A stretch of 64,000 nucleotides of DNA from Macropodus opercularis (GCA_030770545.1 CM061109.1:14182001-14246000), one strand, 5' to 3'. Shown: positions 12,000 through 25,167, counted from the first letter of the stretch. A program made the numbers and translations. The notes: generated by a model from the letters alone, not told the origin.

Positions 12000-14900
12000 T
12001 CAGAGCTTGGTCAGACCCTCTGTGCCTTCACAACGTGACTGGTAGAGTTCAGGCCTCAGCGAGTATGATGAGAGGACCTGTTTGAACTCCTGCAGAGGGC
12101 AGTAGACTCCACTACAACCCGGAATATGTTGGTCCTGCAGAAAGACAAGCAACATGAGTCAAGGAGCAAAAAAATGCAACAGTTTAGCAAATACGCAGAC
12201 ACGTGTGGATTACCTGTCCTACGTATGACACTTTAACAAAGGCCTCGTTGGTCTGCCGGTGCTGGTGCAGCTCTAGAGTGATATCAGCTGCGTACGGTGG
12301 CCATCTCATGTCAAAAATGCCCAGAGCCATTAGACAGGGAATCAAAGTGGTGTCGTGTGCGGAGTACAAAAACAACTTCCTGTTTGAGACACAATTTCAC
12401 AGGTAATGCTTTGACGAAATGCAAGAATGTAACAAATGGTTGCGCTCCTCCTGATTCGTCGTACCTGTCTGGCTCCGATGAGGTGCCCTGGAGTTTCTCA
12501 TCAATGTTGGCTAACAATGTGTAGAGGAGGGGGCCTACACACAGCTGCAAGTTCTCCCTGCCGACAAACGCAGCGAGAAAGAGTTAAAGATGACAGATGA
12601 AAACCGTTCTCATCCTTACTGACACAGATGCATACTTAAGTTTATCTGCCCAACCTTCTGCTGGGTTGGTAGATGTGGCAAATCATGTCCACAGCTCTCT
12701 GTTCCACTTTATTCCTCCAGGTGTCCAGCACTGGTGGGCAAGGCAGGCCGTGCGTCTGTGACCATGCCAAAACAAAACACAGCATCAGTTCTGCTCAAAC
12801 TAACAACTGAAGTTTATGCTCCAGCTTTTCCAGATATATTTGCCTTTTTACACTGTCTATTGTGAGCAATCTACAATAGAATGTGCCGATATTAGTTCAT
12901 TTGGACCATACAAATACCTACAAGTAGCTTTATTTTCTGTATGAGTGGAATATATCTGTATTGAGAAATGTTTTTTTTTTGGTTTGGTTTAACAGAGGGA
13001 TTTGAACAAAATTCATAAGAAGTGAGTAGGGCTTCAGAATTTGGTCTTGGTGAAAACTATACAACTATAAATGGCATCTAATTGAGGCCAATGTTGCTCC
13101 ATTGTCAAGTTTTGCAGCAGTTCCAGTGTGCACATTTGTAAATTGTTTGAAAAAATTCTCTCTAAGGTCTGACAATATGCTGCAAAAACTGATTTACAGT
13201 CTATAGTCAAGTAAGAAATTCACTAGCGGAACCAGAAGTCATCAGGTCTGACAGCTATCTATTCATTTTTATAATATTTTCAGTTAGGATTAAAACTCAA
13301 ATCCTGCTGGATCCGTCTTTTTCAACTTTACTTTTCCCTTACCAAGTTGATCAACTCTGTAGGAGTTACATAACTAGCCGCTTGCTAGATTGCAGCCTTG
13401 GGCCAGGCGAAGTTTTAATAATAATCATATGTATTCTGATAGCTTGTGGTGAGACCTAATAAAAGTCATATGAATCATGATGTGGCAGTGTCACCTCTCT
13501 GGCAACCATGTCATCCCTAATGAGGATGAAGTCGACGTTCTGGTGAGCTGCGATGCCCAGTGCGCTTTGGATGCTCTGCAGGTCTGCTGCAATGTCTGGC
13601 AGAGTGGACGACTCTGCCCAGCGGTGGCTGCACAGAACACACAGTGTCAGCTATAAAACACAGATACACCATGACAAGCTGTCACAGGCATCGCAACTCT
13701 GCTTATAATTTTGCACAACACATTATTCAAGATTCTACTTTTGGGTGGCGAATACCCAGGATGGTCAAGGCCTGGTGCGACTTCGTGCTTGGCCTGAAAA
13801 TACACATACCCGACGAGTTTTTTGAGCAGCTTGCATCCGTGATAGTTGGGATACAGGATTTCAGATTCTGCCTCCGTTGTTAATATATGCACAATTTCTT
13901 GCAGAAGAACAGAAAATTTAAAAACAGATGAGATGAAGTCCAGAGTAGAATAAATAACATAATGCATGTATGGCTCCTACCTTTTTGTTTTTGCTGGAAG
14001 AGTCCTGCTATGAGGCACTTGGCAGAATCAATGGTCCTCACAATGTTAGTGGAGCGCACACTAAAAATGGAAAAAAAAAAGAGGTTATGGAAGGCAGCCA
14101 ACTCAAAAATACTAAATATAGGCCGGTATCCTCTGTGCTGCTCCCATGAACCCCATTTATCATAACTGCAGTGCACAGAAAGATGATGTGCAACACTTAC
14201 TAAACCTCAGCTGGGCTAAAGGTGGAGCTGAGGAAGGGACTTTCCTCAATGTATCTCCTCCTCAGTCTCTTGCCAAGCTCGTACAGCTGTTGCATGCCCA
14301 CTGTGGTCAGCTGACCAGGGAACGTGCCACCCTGCCAAATGTGACAGAATCAAATCATTGAAATCAGATGTGGCCCAAGAGACGCACGTAGCTGTGATCA
14401 GACCGAATGTAGTACAAGAACGGCAGGAGTCCATGTTGTGGGATTTAGTTTGTAAAAGCTAAATCCAGAGCAGTTAAAGCTCTTTAGAAAAGCAGCTAAG
14501 TAAGCATAGAAAACTAAAATTTCCATGGACACAGAAGCTGTCAAACAGGACACTGTGCTGCTGGGAAGTGCTACAAACAGTGGAGCTGTATTACAAAGAG
14601 TAGGTGAATGGATGAAACCAGTTCAGTGACGTCTGTAGGATTTGTAATGAGATCTACCGGCCACTAGAGGGAGGAACTGTAACTTAAAACGCGAGGCCAC
14701 AGTTTGTCTGTTGATCCAAAATGACTTCCCAGTAGCTTCTACCACAGATGGTAATAACTTGAACTAGCAAGAAACTACAACATCACTGTTGACTCTTTGG
14801 TCCCAGTTAGTCTAAGTACACTTATTGCAAAATGTTAGAGACACTGTGACTCTTAACAACAAAGCTCCACAGGCTTGTGCACCTGCATTTGTTGCTTCGT

Positions 14901-15386
14901 CAGTTTCATTATCAGATTGCATTCAAAATCACACTACTCACTGTCAGCACGTTCCGCCGGTAGCTGTCCTCTACAGGAGCCGGGGGCCGAGGACCACCAT
15001 GAAGATCTGTCACTACATAGTTCATGTGAGTGTGCGCTGGAGGCTCCAAGAGTGTCGGCGCCCACTGGACCTTTGATGAGACAAATATCCCCAGACAACA
15101 AATTGCACAGTTGCTATTTAGGTGAGTTATAGAAATAGGATATTATGTTATACTGCCAAAGATTTACCTCCATCACATCTGGTATGGACTTTAATGGCGT
15201 TCGGGCACCATGTCGGAAAAGGACTTGGACCAATTTTAGTTCGTAGGGAGAAGTGGGATTCGTATCAGCAGAGCTGGAACTGGACGCATCCTGGTCGGAT
15301 TCACTCTTTCTCTGTGACCACAGCACTGAGCCAAAGGCCGCAGACAGCGACCCCAAGACACCTGCTTTCATCCACAGAGTCTTCAT
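12000..15386 (-). CDS. acp6: Lysophosphatidic acid phosphatase type 6
   Basis: Histidine acid phosphatase that dephosphorylates lysophosphatidic acid; the mammalian enzyme is mitochondrial. Ten exons join in phase: 15386-15168, 15070-14942, 14331-14201, 14060-13981, 13897-13810, 13627-13495, 12755-12655, 12557-12465, 12379-12214 and 12134-12000. They give 424 residues (human about 428). The catalytic motif RHGARTP is in the first exon and the second motif SAHDTT is in the ninth. Other family landmarks are RSTNIVRTI, SEILYPNY and MRWPPYAADITLEL. Several internal ATG codons of the 15386 exon are possible; 15386 is the first ATG after an acceptor-like TTTGCAG and gives a basic, hydrophobic N-terminus that could target mitochondria. 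Convergent with bcl9, and the neighbour order matches human 1q21.1. Confidence 0.93.
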
Positions 15387-15554
15387 CCTGCTGCAAACTA
15401 AGTTCACAGAGACTTGAAGCTTTTATCATGACGACCCAGCATTAACTAAAACAAGAGTTTAGCAAGTGTCTATGTCTAAAGCTTACATTCACTAACTACT
15501 TGATCTATAAATCTTGTCAGATCATTTATATCTGAGTATTTAATGCACCCACCT

Positions 15555-15840
15555 TAATTGATCAAATATCAGTTCCTGGTCAGTCCCGGAGGAGGATGAG
15601 CCGCTGGGTTACTAGAATATTTAGAGGTGCTGGGACTGAAAGGAGAAGACCCGCACATGAAGCCGAGTACGCACAGACTGACGCGGCTCCAGCGCTGAGG
15701 AAGCTCGTAAAACCTGGAAATGTCATAAAACCGCAGATCGTGTGACTTTCGGACTGTTGACATTGCGGATACAGTTGCCCAACAAACATTGCTTAACCCG
15801 CCTTTACACGAGCAGCACGTTTGGAAAACACCACTCACCG
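15555..15840 (-). promoter_or_regulatory. Probable acp6 first exon and promoter side, with an upstream ORF
   Basis: On the minus strand a good donor (TTAAG|GTGGGT) lies near 15553, and the acceptor TTTGCAG sits just before the acp6 ATG, so a non-coding first exon here is likely. It contains an ATG at 15763-15761 that opens a 64-codon reading frame ending at 15569, before the donor. The frame has a basic N-terminus and a hydrophobic stretch near RVSLCVLGFMCG. It could be a translated upstream ORF that damps acp6 translation, or chance. The area from here to about 16.2 kb is CpG-rich, as expected of a promoter. Confidence 0.4.
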
Positions 15841-16424
15841 CACAGCTAACGTTAAAGTCAACTCTTAAACAGCCGCAGTGAGGCCAGCGGCGCCGCCAGC
15901 TGAGCGGACCGTGACGCAGGATGTCGAAACGCTCATCAAGTCACGACTTACTTTCCGACAGGGGTTGAAACCGGCTTCTGAAACGACAATGCGCTTTATA
16001 CAACGTTTATTAAACGATAAAGTCACTTGACGTTCGGCGACCGGTTAATGGCGCGGTGCATGTCGGGAGGTGTAGTGACGCACACGCTGCTCGACGCAGC
16101 TGAAGCAACGTGATACGTGAAAACATAAAACCACATTTCCTGAAACCAAACGCCGCGATGTTTTTCTTCTTCCTGTGTTTGTTAAAACTCAGTGCCGCCC
16201 CCTGCAGGACCGAAGGGCTACATATCTACATCTTCAAACGCAAACTGGTGATGGGACACTGATGTAAAACTTCATTTCTGCACGTTCTTAGCTTTTGCTT
16301 GTGCAGTTGAGCTGAGTAAGAAAAACATCCAGACTGTTTTTAGCTATAACAATGAAAGCTATAAACAATGACTAACTGAAGTGTTCAAATAATCAGGACA
16401 GCAGTGCAGATTGTGCAGTGGATG

Positions 16425-17559
16425 ATTTATTATTGTGTTTTATTGGGGCATTTATTGCATAAAGGTGAACAATGTGAAAAAGGTTAACAGTACAACAGCA
16501 TGTACAGTAAGGACTGAACAAGGCTTCTGTTTCTTAAATGAAATGTAGGTAGGACAACATTTCGAACCTCCATCTGCATGAATATTCATTTGCAACCTGT
16601 GGTTATGAACAACCTGTTCATCCATCCACAGTAAGATCAGACAACAGAAACAGAATAAAGCACATTTAAAGAAATGGAAACATACAAGAAGCATCAAAGT
16701 CCCTATTTACATAATGGCTCCAGGAGAAAAACTAGAAATCATAAGTGCAATGTTGCCACTTAGTGGCCATTTCTGCTCATAGCCACCATCTCAACAAGGC
16801 TTAGCATTCAACAGGAAAGTCCTCAGCCAGGCGACATTCTCTCTCACACACACAAAGGCTCCCATCAAACACATGACTAACGAGCACAGTCTTATTCACA
16901 CTGTTTAGTCAATATTCTTGAATTTGCGTTTGTTGACCTACAGGGAATGAATAGTGCAATAGTGCATTTATGCATAAACATGTTCTGTGGTGTTTTTTCT
17001 CACTTGCTAAGGCACATGCTGCACACGTGCAGCGGGCTTCACAGCTTTTTGCAGATCAAGTCTCTGTTTTCTCTTATTAATGTTTGCAGTGGGAAAGAAT
17101 CCTCTTGGTTGTGCTATTCAAAATCACAGGGTGATTACAAGAAACTGAAAAACTGAGATGCTATTATTGTCGCCTTCCTTCAGTTGGTTTGTGGTTTTCA
17201 ATGCTTAATTAAAATGTAAACTGTCATCACATCTGTTACCCTGTTCTCATTTTTACATTAGTTTCCTTTTGCAGTGTGGTTGTTAGCTTTTCAAGCTCTT
17301 GGACTGATTGTCTGCTCACAGAGCTCATACACAGGGCACGTACATGGTCCATTACAGTCTCTTTTTAATCTGGACATTCAGTCCATCACCATTCAAGTGC
17401 CGGGCCTTAATATTGCACAGCTGCATAGTTATTCTGTGCTCATCTTTAGTTCATCATTCAGAAATCGCACATCGTCTTGCTGTACCGAGCCTTCTGTTCG
17501 GTCTCTTTGGTTCTGAAGGACCCAGTCTCCCTCCTCTACTCTGCTTGGTGCTTGTGAAC
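16425..17559 (-). other. gja5: Probable gja5 3' untranslated region
   Basis: Minus-strand sequence after the gja5 stop. AATAAA signals in the minus sense (forward TTTATT) at about 16438-16456 suggest the transcript ends near 16425. No coding exon is seen. The remaining gap between this end and the acp6 promoter is about 0.5 kb and CpG-rich. Confidence 0.5.
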
Positions 17560-18699
17560 CTACACTGCAAGGTCGTCTTGTCGCGCACGGCTGCTGGTTC
17601 CGCTGGTCTTGCTCAGGCGCCGTTTGTCCTTCATGTAGCCAGAGGGAAGCAGCGGGGATGGGGAGCAGCTGTTGGGCAGCTGCGTTGGTGCCTGGTCATA
17701 TCTGATTCTCAGGAAATCTTCCTCATCCTCTATATTGTCACAGCTGTGATGCCGCTCGGTGGCCAAGTTGACCGAGTTCTGCTGCAGAGCCATTCTGGTG
17801 TTGAAGGGATGCGAGGCCATGGAGGTCATGGGGTTCATGGAGCTCTGCGCTGCCAGGCACTGGGTGAAGTCAGGAGGAGGGGTGCAGGAGGCCGAGGGCC
17901 TCGATGGGCTGTTAGGCTCCAAGGCTGCTGTCACGGCCACCGTCACAGCTCGCTGGTGACTTCTCTGCATCATCTTATTGCGTACGCACTTTCTGATGCT
18001 CTTCCAACCGAGGTGGTACAGCTCCAACACAGAGAGCAATAGAGACACTCCGGCTACGGCCAGCATGAAGATGATGAAGATGTTCTTCTCTGTGGGCCGG
18101 GACATGTAGCAGTTGACTGGGTTGGGGCAAGGCCAGGTCTTACACAAGTACATCGCATCAAGGAACACCCCATACATCAGGTACTGCACCACAATAAATG
18201 TTACCTCCATCACCGTACGGATCAAGATGCTCAGGATGTAAGTGTGCAGCAGTGCCCCCCTCAGGCGAACACGGCCTGTGCCGTCGAACGTCATCTCCTT
18301 CTGCTGGAGGTAATCTTTCTCCCCCTCCAGGTCTCCTCCACCCTCGGCTCTTGCCTCCTTCTCCTCCTGCTCCTTCCTTCGCCGCTTTTCCTCTCTGCGC
18401 ACCGTGTGCATGGCATGGCCCATGTAGATGAGGGACGGCGTGGAGACGAAAACAATCTGCAGCACCCAGTAGCGGATGTGGGCGATGGGGAAGGCACTGT
18501 CATAACACACGTTGGTGCAACCGGGCTGCTGGGTGTCACACAGGAAATCGCTCTGCTCGTCACCCCAGGAGGACTCTGCCGCCGTGCCCAGCACCAGGAT
18601 GCGGAAGATGAAAAGGACGGTGAGCCAGACCTTCCCAACTGAGGTGGAGTGTTCCTGAACCTCCTCTAGGAAATTCCCCAGGAGACTCCAGTCCCCCAT
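17560..18699 (-). CDS. gja5: Gap junction protein alpha 5 (connexin 40-type)
   Basis: Connexin subunit of gap-junction channels in the plasma membrane; 379 residues in one coding exon, as usual for alpha connexins. The start MGDWSLLGNFLEEV is the canonical connexin N-terminus. The first extracellular loop carries Cys54, Cys61 and Cys65 (C-x6-C-x3-C). The second loop reads CKTWPCPNPVNC (C-x4-C-x5-C), followed by SRPTEK. Four hydrophobic segments are present. The cytoplasmic loop is long and rich in Lys, Arg and Glu. The C-terminus ends ARQDDLAV, close to the alpha-connexin tail ending. An E-x3-E pattern (Glu12, Glu16), linked in fish Cx41.8 work to polyamine sensitivity, is present. The start is the ATG at 18699; the codon just upstream is GTG. 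Position between acp6 and gja8 supports gja5. Confidence 0.95.
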   Translation of the reverse strand: MGDWSLLGNFLEEVQEHSTSVGKVWLTVLFIFRILVLGTAAESSWGDEQSDFLCDTQQPGCTNVCYDSAFPIAHIRYWVLQIVFVSTPSLIYMGHAMHTVRREEKRRRKEQEEKEARAEGGGDLEGEKDYLQQKEMTFDGTGRVRLRGALLHTYILSILIRTVMEVTFIVVQYLMYGVFLDAMYLCKTWPCPNPVNCYMSRPTEKNIFIIFMLAVAGVSLLLSVLELYHLGWKSIRKCVRNKMMQRSHQRAVTVAVTAALEPNSPSRPSASCTPPPDFTQCLAAQSSMNPMTSMASHPFNTRMALQQNSVNLATERHHSCDNIEDEEDFLRIRYDQAPTQLPNSCSPSPLLPSGYMKDKRRLSKTSGTSSRARQDDLAV

Positions 18700-19313
18700 C
18701 ACTGCTCACAGACCGGACACACGGCAGAAACACTAAAGAATGAGGAGAGAAAGGACGGAAAGGAGGTGGAGTAGAGGTGAGCGGTTGCTAAGGTGGTGAG
18801 GATGAACAGAGCAGAAAAGGAGCAAAAGGAAAAAAGAAAAATGAATGAGTCACAGACAACTGTAGGTCTCTCACTGTGTTTCTTTACATTGCATTACTTG
18901 AGTCAGTGTGTGTGGCATCATATGCACCAAAATAGCTTCTCTTCCTGTGAATTGCTTGAGGATTGGACACCAAGGCATGAGAATAACCAATTTCCCATGA
19001 TAGAGGGACACTGAGAGATAGAGTTAGCGAAAGGAATCCATGTAAAACTAAATAATGAGATTGTTTTGAGATTAAATATTCAGGATTGTATGTTTACATT
19101 CCTCTGTTATGAATTATGTGCGGAATGACAGACTAGCAGAGAGGGCAACTGGCTGCCATGGGGCTAGTCACCGCTAGGAGACAACGTCCTTTTAGTGATG
19201 TGACCTGGCCTGAGTTGTAGTCTCCATCTTGCCGGTGGCACACAACCGGCAGGCTTCACTCACAACAAAAGGCCCGAACATTGCTCTCCTCTGTCCACTC
19301 TGCAAAGACCCAG

Positions 19314-19785
19314 CCTGTATACCCGCTTATACCCTCCCACGCCCTCCTCTACCCCCTTATACCCTCCTATACCCCCTTATACCCTCCCACACCCTCCTAT
19401 ACCCCCTTATACCCTCCTATAACCCCTTATACCCTCCCACACCCTCCTATACCCCCTTATACCCTCCCACACCCTCCTATACCCCCTTATACCCTCCTAT
19501 AACCCCTTATACCCTCCCACACCCTCCTATACCCCCTTATACCCTCCCACACCCTCCTATACCCCCTTATACCCTCCTATAACCCCTTATACCCTCCCAC
19601 ACCCTCCTATAACCCCTTATACCCTCCCACACCCTCCTATACCCCCTTATACCCTCCCACACCCTCCTATACCCCCTTATACCCTCCTATAACCCCTTAT
19701 ACCCTCCCACACCCTCCTATACCCCCTTATATCTTCCTATACCACCTTATACCCTCCTATACCCCCTTATACCCTCCTACAGCAC
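19314..19785. repeat. C-rich decamer minisatellite
   Basis: About 470 bp built from variant 10-bp words, chiefly ACCCTCCTAT, ACCCTCCCAC, ACCCCCTTAT and AACCCCTTAT, arranged in higher-order 20- and 30-bp units. All C sits on the plus strand, so the minus strand carries regular runs of three to five G and could form G-quadruplexes. It lies in the first kilobase upstream of gja5. Reading frames through it are by-products of the repeat. Confidence 0.95.
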
Positions 19786-19789
19786 CAGC

Positions 19790-22700
19790 ATAATTTCTCC
19801 GTACATGCGCCATACGTGCATCTAAGTGTTTGTCCATCTCTTTACTCCAGCATTAGTAAGCGTTTGGGCGGGTTCCAAACATGGCAGTGTCACTCTGGCG
19901 AGTCTTAGCTGAGAATGACCCTATAAGGTAGTTCACCAGACAGCTTTATGAATGCCATAAATGACCCCCGTCCACTGATGGGCTAGAAAAGCCATCCAAC
20001 TCCATCGAGGGCTGACATGTGGCATCTATATAAACCATGGTTATGCGCTGACTCCCATGTTTTACTGTGCAGATAGAGATCAAAGACAGACGAGTTACTG
20101 CATAGAGCCGAAGGGCTGAAAGTGAACAGTTTGACGGGTTTTTCCAACACGTCACACACCTGGAGTTACTGCCCTACTCAGCGCTGTTATAGAAAACGTA
20201 TACATTGGTCAAAAGCTGTGTGCTATTAAGACAAGCTGTTATTTTTATGGTGTGCCCAGTGAGAAGAGGGACACGCAGTATAATCACTACAATCACAGAG
20301 CGTTAAAAAAGCCAAACAAGGAGCTGATGTTGTCTCTTACCACCCCTCATCTGCCTCCAAGTGTAATCCATAAGTGGCTGCTTCCATTTCCCGCACAGAG
20401 ATAAGTCACTTCTACTGCTGCTCCACAGTGCAATGAATTGCCTGACTGGTTAAGTGTGAGAGAGAGAGTTGGTCTACATGGCCATGACCCTCTGTCCCTC
20501 CCCCTCCCTCAGCGTCTCTATCACGTATATGTATTTAAAAACGGGAGCCAGAAACACTAGTCTAGTGAAATGATCAACCTCCGACCACAACCAAGGCTGA
20601 GAGAAAAATCTGGTGTGACACTGGTTTTCCGAGTATCCGCTAATGGCCCGTCACGCTTGGAGACCAAGTTGGATCATCAGCTAGCGAAGCAGATCCCTCG
20701 TCCTGCTCCAGCAGCTGGCTCAAAGCCTTGCTTGGATAGAGCTGCTGATGTTTGCTGGAAGTAAATGACAAACAGACTGAGAGGCAGAAGAGAAGGGAGC
20801 AGCAGGAGCTACCTGTTCAAATGGGTTCTCCTCACCTTGGAGGGAGCTGTACACACTACGCACATAAACTACACAGTATTTATACAAAGTGGTGTGGATG
20901 GAATCTTTCCAATGATGAGTAATGTAGACAAAGTGCAATTAAAATCTGGCAGGAAAAGGCAGGGTATTAGCCTGCGCCTCCCTCCCTCGACCGGCTCTTC
21001 CTGTTCTCAGAGGAAACAATCTCAAACAACATGATTTCCGACGGACGAAAGAAACAACGTATCAAAAGGAGCAGGAGGGACGGGGGCAAAAACGTCGAGT
21101 CCAGTCAATCCTCCAGGTTATAAAAGCAGTTTGCCACCACTGGTCGCCTGTCAGAGCAGCGTGTCTGGCAATAACCAGGGATTTACTGAGATCATAGAGC
21201 CGTTTGCCGAGCCGTCTGGTTTGCCTGCAGACCGTCATGGCTGTCACCTTTGTTTATAATTTCTGTGGCAAAGTACGGGACAAGTAACGGACAAGTCAGT
21301 TATAAGGTATTCGGTGCAGCATACTGTGCACCTCTGACTGTCTCCTGACATCACTCAATGCGTCAAGAGTGAGCGTCAATGAGGCGTCAGATCCGAGGAG
21401 GAGGAGAGAAGGAGCAGCTACTACACTTCATCAGCAACACGACTAAACGCTGTCTGTTGTCTCTGCCCTGCAACACAACAATAAATCCTCGGTTGTGCTG
21501 GACCAGCCCGAGTTTTGCCTTAAAGGGCAGTGATTCTCTGCTTCAGGAGTCAGCGTGGGACGAGCACATCGGCCTGAAGTTTTATAGGACCATCAAGCTG
21601 TGTTTCCACTGTTGTACGGTGGCACACGAACAAAGATTTATGCCCCACGTGAAATCATTGACTAATTTTAGTTGTATTACTATGTTGAATAACAGAGGGC
21701 CACTGCTGCTTAGTCACAGTCTTCAGCTTATAAACGAAATAAAATCCTCTCTGATATTTTGCGGATACTTTCTCCTGCTTGTGTTTCTCTGGCTGGTTCC
21801 TGGGAGCCTGCAGCGTCAGGGGTCAGGGTCGGCCTCGGCCGTCCCTCAGTAGTGTGCACCTTCCAGCACTAAGCCCTGTTTGACACTCTGTGATGTGCTC
21901 ATAGACACAGGGGCTGCATGAGGTGGGATCCGTTTCACTGGGCTGCTTCCCTTTAATGGGACGTGTTTGGACTAACGGTGGAAGGAAAAGCATTTCGATT
22001 GAATATTCACATGACGGAGCAGCAGACTGAGTACGTTTTCACCAATCTCACGTAGGATCTGTACATGTCGGCTGCAGAGCTGCGTTACCTGACAAACCAA
22101 TCAATCATTTCCATGACTAAGTCAAACACAGTGGTCACAGACTCTGGTGGAGAATGACGTTAGATTCTAGAAGTATTTTTCATGTTTGTCAGACTGCTGA
22201 ACATGGCAAAAGATTTATTATCTGATATTTTAATTACTGCGGCAATTAATTATTTTTTTATTGATTATGTTGTTAAATATTTATCTAACTGTATATGTAA
22301 TAATGTTTTTATCTTGTCCATTGATTTCTATGCTCATTTAACAGTATGAAAGTCTCCACTAGAGCTCACATGGAATAACCCCAAACCAAAGCCTCTGCCA
22401 GATAAGCTACAACTAAGCGTGTTAGTCAGTGAGAGCTCATTTTGCAGGACCAGTGTTGTGACAGCTCAGCAGTGTTTCAGACGAAAACGTCTGATGAGAC
22501 GAACGCACCGTCAGCCTGCGCTGACAGCGATCACGCCCCGCTGCTGGAGAGTATAACGCAGAACGACGACGCTCACCTGTGCTGTTAGTCTAACCTAAGG
22601 TTCAAGCAGCAGCCTTTACTTGATGCACAGCTTTTGAACTTGAACCTGAGCACGTGTGCGGATCCCAGTATGCATTGCAGCAGCTGTCGAGCTGCAGGGG

Positions 22701-25165
22701 CAGCGCGTGTGTGTCGTTGGCGTGAAGGCCAGGATTACGAACAAGGATGAACATGTTTAAGTTTAGCTGCAGCGGCTTGGTGGAGGGGCGAGCTATGGAT
22801 AGTGTGACCTACAAAGTGGGTCTGATGCGGGATGAGGAGGAGACTCACTCGCCTGAGTCACCTGTTGCCACCGTGAACCTTGGCTGCATATATCAGTCAA
22901 AGCAGCAGAAGCCACTGTGCCGATGTGCCGCCTGCTACCCTACATGGCTCTCTGGCTCTTCATCTGTACACAGACCCACAGGCCTGCTATGATCTATTGT
23001 TTAGCTGCGCATGGCATTACCCTGGAACCCTCGGGCGAGACAGCTGCAAGGTGTTTCATGGAGGAAATTTCAGACCAACTCACTCCCAGTTGAAATCCCT
23101 GGATGGCTGCTATTTCTGGAGGGAGGCTGGATGGTAACTGCTTGGCATGTCATATCTATTTTTATTTATTTTATTTTAAATCAGATTTTATTTTGGTCCA
23201 TCTAAAGTTCATGATTGCGAGTGAACACAACACGATAGACACTGAGGAACCGGGTTTATCTCACCTGTGTTTCCACTGGAATATAAAGGCTTGTGTGCAG
23301 GGTTGGGGACCCACACTGGTTAATGCCGGCTGTTTTATTAGAGTTGATGGGTCGTCAGTGTCAGACCGGAGAAAACTGCTAAAAGCATGTTGTACAGTAA
23401 AGGGTGTTTGTTTTCCAGCGCATTTCATTACAGCTCTAACAAATTTTGGCTTTATCCAAACATCAAACTTCCATCACGTAGTTTTGGTTCAGCTCACACA
23501 GACATTTGGGGATTTATGACTGTATGAAACACAAATAATAACATTTCACCTCCAGCGCTACTCTGAGACGCCTCTAGGTAACAATCCTTCATCGAGCGTG
23601 TACACATTTGCTGGTGGTACTTGTGACTTTAAATGTCCAGTGCTACACGTAGTCTAAATATATTAATCTCCTGTGAGAGTTGTGAGCAGAGCGCTGTACC
23701 TGCCAACACTCAGCAGGCCTCCTGTCCCCCTGCTCTTTAAGATCAGTCACTGCTGTCTCGTAGTACCTGCAGCCATGCGCGTTTTTTCGGCTTACCTGCT
23801 TTCCTGCTTGAGGTCGTCCGGGGAGTTTCCTTCTCATGAACTAAAGGCTCCTGGCCTGTCCCCTGGTGAGACTCGTCCTCTGCTGAGCAAGTGGCAGGTG
23901 AAGATGATGAGACAAAGGCACGTCCTGATTGTAGACATCAGTAGCAACAAGCCCGTCTGAGCTTTGGGTCCCAACACTGAACTGGTAGTCCACACAGGGG
24001 GCACGAGAAGAAAAGCAGGGCATCACAAAAGTCCCCCCCACGGCCCTCCCTCTGTCTCTCCTCCTCCATCTCCTCCCCCCCCCCCCCTTTTTTCCTTACA
24101 TCCCTGGTGCTCTATTCTTTGCTGGGAAGCATTCTCCGGCAACAGGACGGGAAGTGGAATTGTTTTCTGGGATCAATGGTAATTCCGCTTGGAGTGAGCT
24201 TCCAGACTGAGCGCTCCCCTAAGTCAGTCTGTGCCTGGTGTGGTGAAAGTCCTGCAGGCAACATTTAAAAAAAGACACATCACAAAATGTTACCATGGTC
24301 AAACTTAAGAAAGCTGAGTAAAATAAATACACAGAAAAAAGTTTCATTTACTTTACTTTACACAGATTCCAACACCCCAGTGAACACAAAAGCAACACTG
24401 TTAGACCTTAGACACACTGTACTTACTGTGTTCAGCTCCCTGCTCCTCAGATAGTGTGTGTCTGTTCTGAAACCAGCGACTAACATCCGCAGAGCCTAAA
24501 AGTAAAGCAGCTCATCCTCCTTTCCTTCCTTCCTTCCTTCCTTCCTTCCTCCCTTCTTCTTTCCTCGTCTGTGTGTGCTGTGTGACTTTCATCTCTCAGC
24601 TCCTCACATAATTATTGAATGATTGACCCTCGCTGCAGGGCCCGTGTGGATTTGTGGTCTCTCATTTTACACTTTCACAAATATAAGGCTAATAAAGTTT
24701 AAGAACAAACAGAAGAAGCAACTTTTAGATGTAACTGGTCTGATAAAAACATATTTATACACAAATATAACTTAACAGTTTACATGGTCCAGTTTTACTG
24801 TAATTAGTATTAATGCTGGCTTTGAGTTTGTTACACGCGTCTTTTCAGTGGATGCCACTACTTGCAGTCAAACACACACATCATTTGAGCTCTTGTTCAT
24901 TATCTCAGCTCGCTTCGTTTTCGTGGTGTCATGGCCTAATCTTGATCTGAATGGCCAAATTCTGCTCTCTAACAACTGAGCCTTTGACCACAGCACAATA
25001 AAAAAGAGTTGCACATAAAAATAGCGGGAGAAACTAAGTGAAAGGGATCTCGTGACAAACCCAGACCTGTGGCCAGGAGCACTGACCCTGCAAGTACGTT
25101 TCTGCAGCATCCAGCCCCGAAATTTTATTCTGTCCTTTATTTCTCTGATAAAACAAACCAAAAGT
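19790..25165. other. Intergenic or gja5 upstream sequence, no gene recognised
   Basis: Open frames here, including one of 157 codons at 21379-21852, show no family features, no splice context and no repeat support. A TATAAAAG motif near 21119 stands without a recognisable gene after it. An uninterrupted C tract lies near 24077-24090. Non-coding first exons and enhancers of gja5 or gja8 could be present but cannot be identified by eye. Confidence 0.5.
24521..24552. repeat. (TTCC)n microsatellite
   Basis: About eight tandem copies of CTTC/TTCC followed by a slightly degenerate C- and T-rich tail. Simple-sequence repeat in non-coding DNA. Confidence 0.9.
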
Positions 25166-25167
25166 TC

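Noticed and set aside
14655..14675. Another CCACTAGAGGG motif as a CTCF site inside acp6
   Set aside because: It departs from the consensus at the GGC core (GGGAGG), so it is weaker than the two block-edge motifs.
19229..19582. Repetitive Tyr-Pro-Leu-Ile-Pro frame
   Set aside because: Product of the minisatellite, open in more than one frame, no start context.
19314..19785. Regularly spaced repeats resembling a CRISPR array
   Set aside because: There are no unique spacers; the units are contiguous 10-bp variants, and the genome is vertebrate.
21379..21852. 157-codon open frame with a hydrophobic C-terminal part
   Set aside because: No family resemblance, no splice or promoter context, and composition like the surrounding non-coding DNA.
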